Shown one piece after another: positions 7,339-10,486 of a DNA stretch of 10,486 bases. Each line of letters begins with the position of its first letter. The first letter of the stretch is position 1. Source of the DNA: Pseudomonadota bacterium (lineage in GTDB: Bacteria > Pseudomonadota > Alphaproteobacteria > UBA8366 > GCA-2717185). The position numbers were made by a program, and so were the translations under genes. The DNA is taken from assembly GCA_027619655.1 (NCBI GenBank), contig JAQCHR010000081.1:1-10486 (forward strand), given 5' to 3'. A model generated the notes under the pieces. It searched no databases and was not told the DNA's origin. It saw only the letters and a program-made list of their open reading frames with translations.

Positions 7339-7376
7339 GTGGTCCCGTCAGGCAATAATTCCAAGGGGCGCAAGCG

Positions 7377-8318
7377 TCATAAGGGCAGCGCGGCGCCATT
7401 CTGCAGCACGGCGCGGGCTTCTTCGGTATACGCGCCGTCGCCGTCATGCAGGGTCAGGCCCGCCGCAAGATGCAGCGGCGCGTGCACGTCCCGGCGCGCG
7501 CGCACGATCACCCGCTTCGCCGGACGACCCTGGCCGGGCCAGAGCGGGAACACCACGATCCCGCCGGCCCGCAGCCGCAACAGCGCCAGGATTTCGTCCA
7601 GCCGGTCGGCGCGATGCACCATCGTGACGCTGCCCTTCGGCGCCACCATCCGCAGGCAGAACCCGATCCAGGCGTCCAGGTCCGCTTCGCCTTCCACCAT
7701 CGCCATGGCCTTCGACCGGTCCGGCGGCGGCGCACCGCGCCCGGCGGGCAGATAGGGGGGATTGGCCATCACATGATCGAACCCGCCCGGCGCCAGCGCG
7801 GCAGGCGGGTGCAACAGGTCGCCGATAACGATATCCACGCGCGACTCGAAACCGTTGCGGCGCACATTTTCGCCCGCGATAACGGCCATTTCCGGCTGTA
7901 TTTCCAGCCCGGTGACCTGTGCGCCCGGCGACCGCGCGGCGTAACACAGGGCTGCTGCGCCCACCCCCGTGCCCACATCCAGAACCCGGCCGGCGACCGC
8001 GGGGGTCGCCGCCGCGAGGAGAACCGGATCGATTGCCACCCGGTAGCCGCCCGCGGGCTGGCGCAGCGCCACGCGCCCGCCGAGCAGGGTATCGGGCCGG
8101 GAGCCGTCCGTTTCCATTTCACCCGCATCGGCCAGCAGCCGCCGGGCCGTTTCGTAATCGTCATTGCCGACCAGAAGCCGGCGGGGAATCGCGCCGATCG
8201 AACCTTCGAGGATACTGGTATGGGTGTCGAAGACGATTGCTTCGATCTCCTGTTCCGCCAGCAGCGCCATGAGCCAGGACAGCCGAACCGGGTCCGTGGT
8301 GCGCAGGAGTTCCTTCAC
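7377..8318 (-). CDS. DUF2007 domain fused to a TrmN6-like tRNA (adenine-N6) methyltransferase
   Basis: Residues 1-66 (from KELLRTTDPVRLSWLMALL to RRLLADAG, with SILEGSIGAIPRRLLVGNDD between) match the small DUF2007 domain, whose role is unknown. From about residue 74 (DTLLGGRVALRQPAGGYR) the protein is a class I SAM-dependent methyltransferase, with motif I VLDVGTGVGAAAL at 112-124, GLEI acidic loop at 137-140 and catalytic NPPY at 186-189. It resembles TrmN6/YfiC, which methylates A37 of tRNA1-Val. The protein has 313 residues. I chose the GTG at 8318 rather than the ATG at 8399 (340 residues) because homology begins there with V-K-E-L-L-R-T and because a promoter-like -10 lies inside the longer reading. 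No clear ribosome-binding site is seen. There is no stop or frameshift between the two domains, which in relatives I remember as separate neighbouring genes. It is the first gene of the minus-strand cluster. Confidence 0.88.
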   Translation of the reverse strand: MKELLRTTDPVRLSWLMALLAEQEIEAIVFDTHTSILEGSIGAIPRRLLVGNDDYETARRLLADAGEMETDGSRPDTLLGGRVALRQPAGGYRVAIDPVLLAAATPAVAGRVLDVGTGVGAAALCYAARSPGAQVTGLEIQPEMAVIAGENVRRNGFESRVDIVIGDLLHPPAALAPGGFDHVMANPPYLPAGRGAPPPDRSKAMAMVEGEADLDAWIGFCLRMVAPKGSVTMVHRADRLDEILALLRLRAGGIVVFPLWPGQGRPAKRVIVRARRDVHAPLHLAAGLTLHDGDGAYTEEARAVLQNGAALPL

Positions 8319-8362
8319 GAGCGATTCGCCACGACAGCATTCTCCATGACCGGGTCGCGGCC

Positions 8363-8391
8363 AGCCTAGCAGGATCGACGCAACGCACCAA
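8363..8391 (-). promoter_or_regulatory. candidate promoter of the minus-strand cluster
   Basis: On the minus strand TTGGTG (8391-8386) and TAGGCT (8368-8363) lie 17 bases apart. Each matches three of six consensus positions, but the spacing is ideal. The start point would fall near 8356, leaving about 38 bases of leader before the GTG at 8318. It faces away from the polyprenyl synthase promoter. Confidence 0.35.
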
Positions 8392-8392
8392 T

Positions 8393-8430
8393 CCCGCACG
8401 CCATCGCGCCCTACTTGACCGTTGTGCGGG
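8393..8430. repeat. 7-base inverted repeat in the divergent control region
   Basis: CCCGCAC (8393-8399) and GTGCGGG (8424-8430) are exact reverse complements separated by 24 bases. The left arm adjoins the -35 of the leftward promoter. The right arm lies in the spacer of the rightward promoter, and that promoter's -35 is between the arms. It may be a two-site operator or a chance occurrence in GC-rich DNA. Confidence 0.4.
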
Positions 8431-8442
8431 TTGAACTATGCT
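8415..8442 (+). promoter_or_regulatory. candidate promoter of the polyprenyl synthase gene
   Basis: TTGACC (8415-8420) and TATGCT (8437-8442) are 16 bases apart, matching five and four of six consensus positions. A start near 8449 gives a leader of about 50 bases before the TTG at 8499. This is the best promoter match in the window. Confidence 0.6.
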
Positions 8443-8455
8443 CAGGAGGCTTCTG

Positions 8456-8465
8456 TCAATATTGA
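8456..8465. promoter_or_regulatory. perfect 10-base palindrome TCAATATTGA
   Basis: TCAAT/ATTGA is a perfect AT-rich palindrome just downstream of the predicted start point of the polyprenyl synthase transcript, in otherwise GC-rich DNA. Position and symmetry fit a repressor site. Its right half is also the beginning of the adjoining tandem repeat. No regulator can be named. Confidence 0.4.
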
Positions 8466-8482
8466 GGCGGCATTGAGGCGGC
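8461..8482 (+). repeat. 11-base tandem duplication ATTGAGGCGGC x2
   Basis: Two exact copies (8461-8471 and 8472-8482) lie back to back in the leader, directly before the ribosome-binding sequence of the polyprenyl synthase gene. This looks like a recent slippage duplication. A change in copy number would change the leader length but no reading frame. Confidence 0.9.
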
Positions 8483-8498
8483 GAAGAGGGAACAGGCA

Positions 8499-9521
8499 TT
8501 GGCGGTCGTCGTAGAAATCGGACAATCACGCCGGGACAACATCAAGCGGGCGCTTGACCAGCTGACGACGCTGGTCGCGGACGACCTGAAGCGCGTCAAC
8601 CAGGTCATCGTCGACAAGATGGACAGCCCCGTGGCGCTTATTCCGCAACTTGCGGGCCATATCATCGCCGCCGGCGGGAAACGGCTGCGCCCCCTGATCA
8701 CGCTCGCGGCGGCGGATCTGTGCGGCTATCAGGGCGACCGGCATGTCAGCCTCGCCGCCTGTGTCGAATTCATCCATACCGCGACGCTGCTGCATGACGA
8801 TGTGGTCGACGATTCCGACCTGCGGCGCGGCCAGGACAGCGCCAAGGCGGTCTGGGGCAACCAGGCTTCGGTGCTGGTCGGCGATTTCCTGTTTTCGCGC
8901 TCCTTCCAGCTCATGGTGCAGGACGGGTCCCTGCGCGTGCTGAAAATACTCTCCGACGCCTCGGCGACCATTGCCGAGGGCGAGGTCATGCAGCTGATGA
9001 CCACCAACGATACCGAAACCAGCGAAGCGGCCTATATGGACGTCATCCGCGCGAAGACCGCGAAGCTGTTTGCCGCCGCCGCCGAAATCGGCGCCGTCGT
9101 GGCCGAGCGCCCCGCGGCGGAAGGCGAGGCGCTGGAAAGCTACGGCATGAATTTCGGCATCGCCTTCCAGCTTGTCGACGATGTGCTGGACTATTCCGCG
9201 GAGCAGGCGCAACTGGGCAAGACCATCGGCGACGATTTCCGCGAAGGCAAGATCACCCTGCCCGTCGTGCTCGCCTGGCGGCGCGGCACGGCAGCGGAGC
9301 GGGATTTCTGGCGCCGGACGCTGGAAACCATGGAGCAGCAGGATGGCGACCTGGATCACGCCATTGCACTGATGAACAAATACAATGCCCTGTCCGACAC
9401 CATCGAACGGTCGCGCCATTACGGTTCCATCGCGCGCGACGCGCTGGGAATTTTTCCGGAAACGGAAACCAAGCGGGCACTCGTCAATCTTATCGATTTC
9501 TGTATCGACCGCGCGTACTGA
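8499..9521 (+). CDS. ispB: long-chain all-trans polyprenyl diphosphate synthase (octa-/decaprenyl)
   Basis: This cytoplasmic or membrane-associated enzyme adds isopentenyl diphosphate units to an allylic primer to make the ubiquinone side chain. In alphaproteobacteria the product is commonly C50, but chain length cannot be read with certainty. The 340 residues show the family landmarks: GGKRLRP (59-65), the first aspartate-rich motif DDVVD (100-104), a basic DLRRG after it, and the second motif FQLVDDVLDY (223-232) followed by GKTIGDD (240-246). Ala95, the fifth residue before the first motif, is small; a bulky aromatic there limits products to C15-C20, so this supports a long product. The start is TTG at 8499, set by AGAGGG 8 bases upstream; an in-frame stop at 8463-8465 and the lack of ATG between rule out a longer form. 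It is transcribed divergently from the methyltransferase-led cluster. Confidence 0.94.
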   Translation: MAVVVEIGQSRRDNIKRALDQLTTLVADDLKRVNQVIVDKMDSPVALIPQLAGHIIAAGGKRLRPLITLAAADLCGYQGDRHVSLAACVEFIHTATLLHDDVVDDSDLRRGQDSAKAVWGNQASVLVGDFLFSRSFQLMVQDGSLRVLKILSDASATIAEGEVMQLMTTNDTETSEAAYMDVIRAKTAKLFAAAAEIGAVVAERPAAEGEALESYGMNFGIAFQLVDDVLDYSAEQAQLGKTIGDDFREGKITLPVVLAWRRGTAAERDFWRRTLETMEQQDGDLDHAIALMNKYNALSDTIERSRHYGSIARDALGIFPETETKRALVNLIDFCIDRAY

Positions 9522-9555
9522 ACCGGGAGTCGCGGCCCGTCACAGATGACATGCT

Positions 9556-9561
9556 GGGAGG
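9556..9561 (+). promoter_or_regulatory. ribosome-binding site deciding the dioxygenase start
   Basis: GGGAGG lies 8 bases before the ATG at 9570. It falls inside the longer reading that begins at 9546, so it favours the later start. Confidence 0.8.
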
Positions 9562-9569
9562 CAGTCAAC

Positions 9570-10397
9570 ATGGCAAGCAACCATCTGGATATTCAACCGA
9601 TATCAGGCGCAATGGGCGCGGAGGTTTCCGGAGTCGATCTTGCCCAGCCGCTCGACGACCAGACCTTCGGGGAAATTTACCAGGCGCTGCTCGATCACTG
9701 CGCCATCTTCTTTCGCGACCAGGACATCACCCCGGCGCAGCAGGTCGCCTTCGCGCGGCGGTTCGGCGACATCCACCTGCATCCCCACATCCGGGGCCTG
9801 CCGGACCAGCCGGAAGTCTTCCCCATCATCAAGGATGTGGACGACGTATCGAACCTGGGCGACAGCTGGCATACCGACCAGATGTTTACCGACACGCCGG
9901 TCCGCGTCACCATGCTGTACGCCAAGGAAGTGCCGCCCTTCGGCGGCGACACGCTGTTCGCCAACGCGGCGCTGGCCTATGACAATCTTTCGGATGGCAT
10001 GAAGGCGATGCTCGCCGGCCTCAGCACGCGGAACCAGTATAACAAGAAAAAGCCTCGCGCCGCCGCGATGAAGGTGGAAGCCGTGGAGGAAGAGGCGCCG
10101 CAGGCGGTCCACCCGCTGATCCGCGTGCATCGGGAAACCGGGCGCAATGTGATCTACATCAGCTATGACGGCATCACGCGGAACATCGTGGGCATGACCG
10201 AGGAGGAAAGCCGGCCGCTGCTGGACTACCTGCGCCATCATGTTGCGCGCCCGGAACATACCTGCCGGTTCCGCTGGCAGGCAGGAACCCTGGGGCTTTG
10301 GGACAATCGCAGCGTCCAGCATCTGGCGATCAACGATTATCACGGGTATCGCCGGGTCATGCACCGGATCACGGCAGGCCCCGAAGCCTCGCACTGA
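9570..10397 (+). CDS. TauD/TfdA family Fe(II)/2-oxoglutarate-dependent dioxygenase
   Basis: This 275-residue enzyme couples decarboxylation of 2-oxoglutarate to oxidation of a small organic substrate, by analogy taurine, another sulfonate or an aryloxyalkanoate. The iron ligands are visible: His101 and Asp103 in WHTDQMF, and His251 in WDNRSVQHLAINDY. Arg262 and Arg266 in YRRVMHR match the 2-oxoglutarate-binding arginines of TauD. The N-terminal LDIQPISGAMGAEVSGVDL (6-24) is the normal family opening. The start at 9570 is chosen for its GGGAGG site; an ATG at 9546 would add eight unlikely residues. It begins 48 bases after the polyprenyl synthase and may be read through from it; I saw no separate promoter. 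No transporter or sulfonate gene is nearby, so the substrate is unknown. Its stop codon lies in a hairpin shared with a converging reading frame. Confidence 0.93.
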   Translation: MASNHLDIQPISGAMGAEVSGVDLAQPLDDQTFGEIYQALLDHCAIFFRDQDITPAQQVAFARRFGDIHLHPHIRGLPDQPEVFPIIKDVDDVSNLGDSWHTDQMFTDTPVRVTMLYAKEVPPFGGDTLFANAALAYDNLSDGMKAMLAGLSTRNQYNKKKPRAAAMKVEAVEEEAPQAVHPLIRVHRETGRNVIYISYDGITRNIVGMTEEESRPLLDYLRHHVARPEHTCRFRWQAGTLGLWDNRSVQHLAINDYHGYRRVMHRITAGPEASH

Positions 10398-10420
10398 CCG
10401 GTTTCAATGAGCCCGGTCAG
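10394..10420. terminator. candidate bidirectional terminator spanning both stop codons
   Basis: CTGACCGG (10394-10401) and CCGGTCAG (10413-10420) form a perfect 8-base stem with an 11-base loop. The left arm contains the TGA of the dioxygenase and the right arm the TGA (read on the minus strand) of the converging frame. There is no T-run on either side, so it would be a weak or Rho-aided terminator, or a 3'-end protecting hairpin. Confidence 0.5.
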
Positions 10421-10486
10421 GCGGCGATCGTGCCGATGCTGTCCGGCAGGATCAGCCGCGCGCCGGTGGCGGCAACAACGTCGTCC
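10417..10486 (-). CDS. C-terminal fragment of an unidentified protein (runs off the right edge)
   Basis: The minus strand is open from the window edge to a TGA at 10417-10419, giving 22 residues that end in ARLILPDSIGTIAA. Codons end almost entirely in G or C, as in the neighbours, and the peptide has a natural hydrophobic/acidic pattern. Its stop lies in the same hairpin as the dioxygenase stop, as expected for converging genes. I cannot name the family from so little. An open frame on the plus strand (ATG at 10436) is the alternative. Confidence 0.42.
   Translation of the reverse strand, partial: DDVVAATGARLILPDSIGTIAA

Noticed and set aside
8319..8399. Longer methyltransferase reading starting with ATG at 8399
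   Set aside because: The extra 27 residues (Cys/Trp/Arg-rich) do not resemble DUF2007, and the candidate -10 lies within them; homology begins at the GTG at 8318.
8526..9419. A 297-codon minus-strand frame opposite the polyprenyl synthase gene
   Set aside because: It lies entirely within a gene with all catalytic motifs intact, shows no recognisable domain, and has the composition of an antisense shadow.
9522..9541. CGGG...CCCG as a terminator after the polyprenyl synthase gene
   Set aside because: A four-base stem without a T-run is expected by chance at this GC content.
1..10486. A new defence, mobile or CRISPR-type system
   Set aside because: No repeat-spacer array, transposase, integrase, nuclease, toxin-antitoxin pair or effector-like gene is visible; the genes with recognisable functions are housekeeping or general metabolic enzymes, and the two small unknown genes do not form a system.

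Overview
The window looks like a stretch of ordinary chromosome from a GC-rich alphaproteobacterium, most likely Rhodospirillales-like. The reasons are the two-subunit glycyl-tRNA synthetase, a pyruvate phosphate dikinase directly behind it, a long-chain polyprenyl diphosphate synthase of the ubiquinone type, and strong G/C preference at third codon positions. This placement is inferred from gene content and family resemblance, not from a search.

Left part (93-8318, all minus strand). Read in the direction of transcription, the order is: DUF2007-tRNA methyltransferase fusion, S49 peptidase, small membrane-anchored four-cysteine protein, glyQ, glyS, ppdK, and a small exported protein of unknown function. 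Gaps are short: 38, 44, 67, an 8-base overlap, 7 and 17 bases. The series reads as one long co-oriented cluster. Promoter-like sequences before the methyltransferase, the four-cysteine gene and glyQ suggest internal start points. The last gene (93-458) and the sequence beyond it fall to about 50% GC, while ppdK samples reach 75%, so the left edge probably borders an accessory or transferred segment.

Middle (8319-8498). This is a divergent control region. It holds a good promoter for the plus-strand polyprenyl synthase, a weaker one for the minus-strand cluster, a 7-base inverted repeat around the first, a perfect 10-base palindrome and an 11-base tandem duplication in the leader.

Right part (8499-10486). 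A long-chain polyprenyl diphosphate synthase with a TTG start is followed on the same strand by a TauD/TfdA-type Fe(II)/2-oxoglutarate dioxygenase. A hairpin spanning the stop codons of the dioxygenase and of a probable converging gene that runs off the right edge looks like a shared two-way terminator.

Functionally the genes cover translation (glycyl-tRNA charging, tRNA modification), PEP/pyruvate balance, quinone side-chain synthesis, protein turnover and one oxidative enzyme of unknown substrate. I found no CRISPR array, insertion sequence, RNA gene, toxin-antitoxin pair or defence system, and nothing that amounts to a new multi-gene system. The points most worth checking are the DUF2007-methyltransferase fusion, the possible leaderless small gene, the repeat-rich leader of the polyprenyl synthase gene, the low-GC left edge, and the AMP/pyrophosphate link between glyQS and ppdK.
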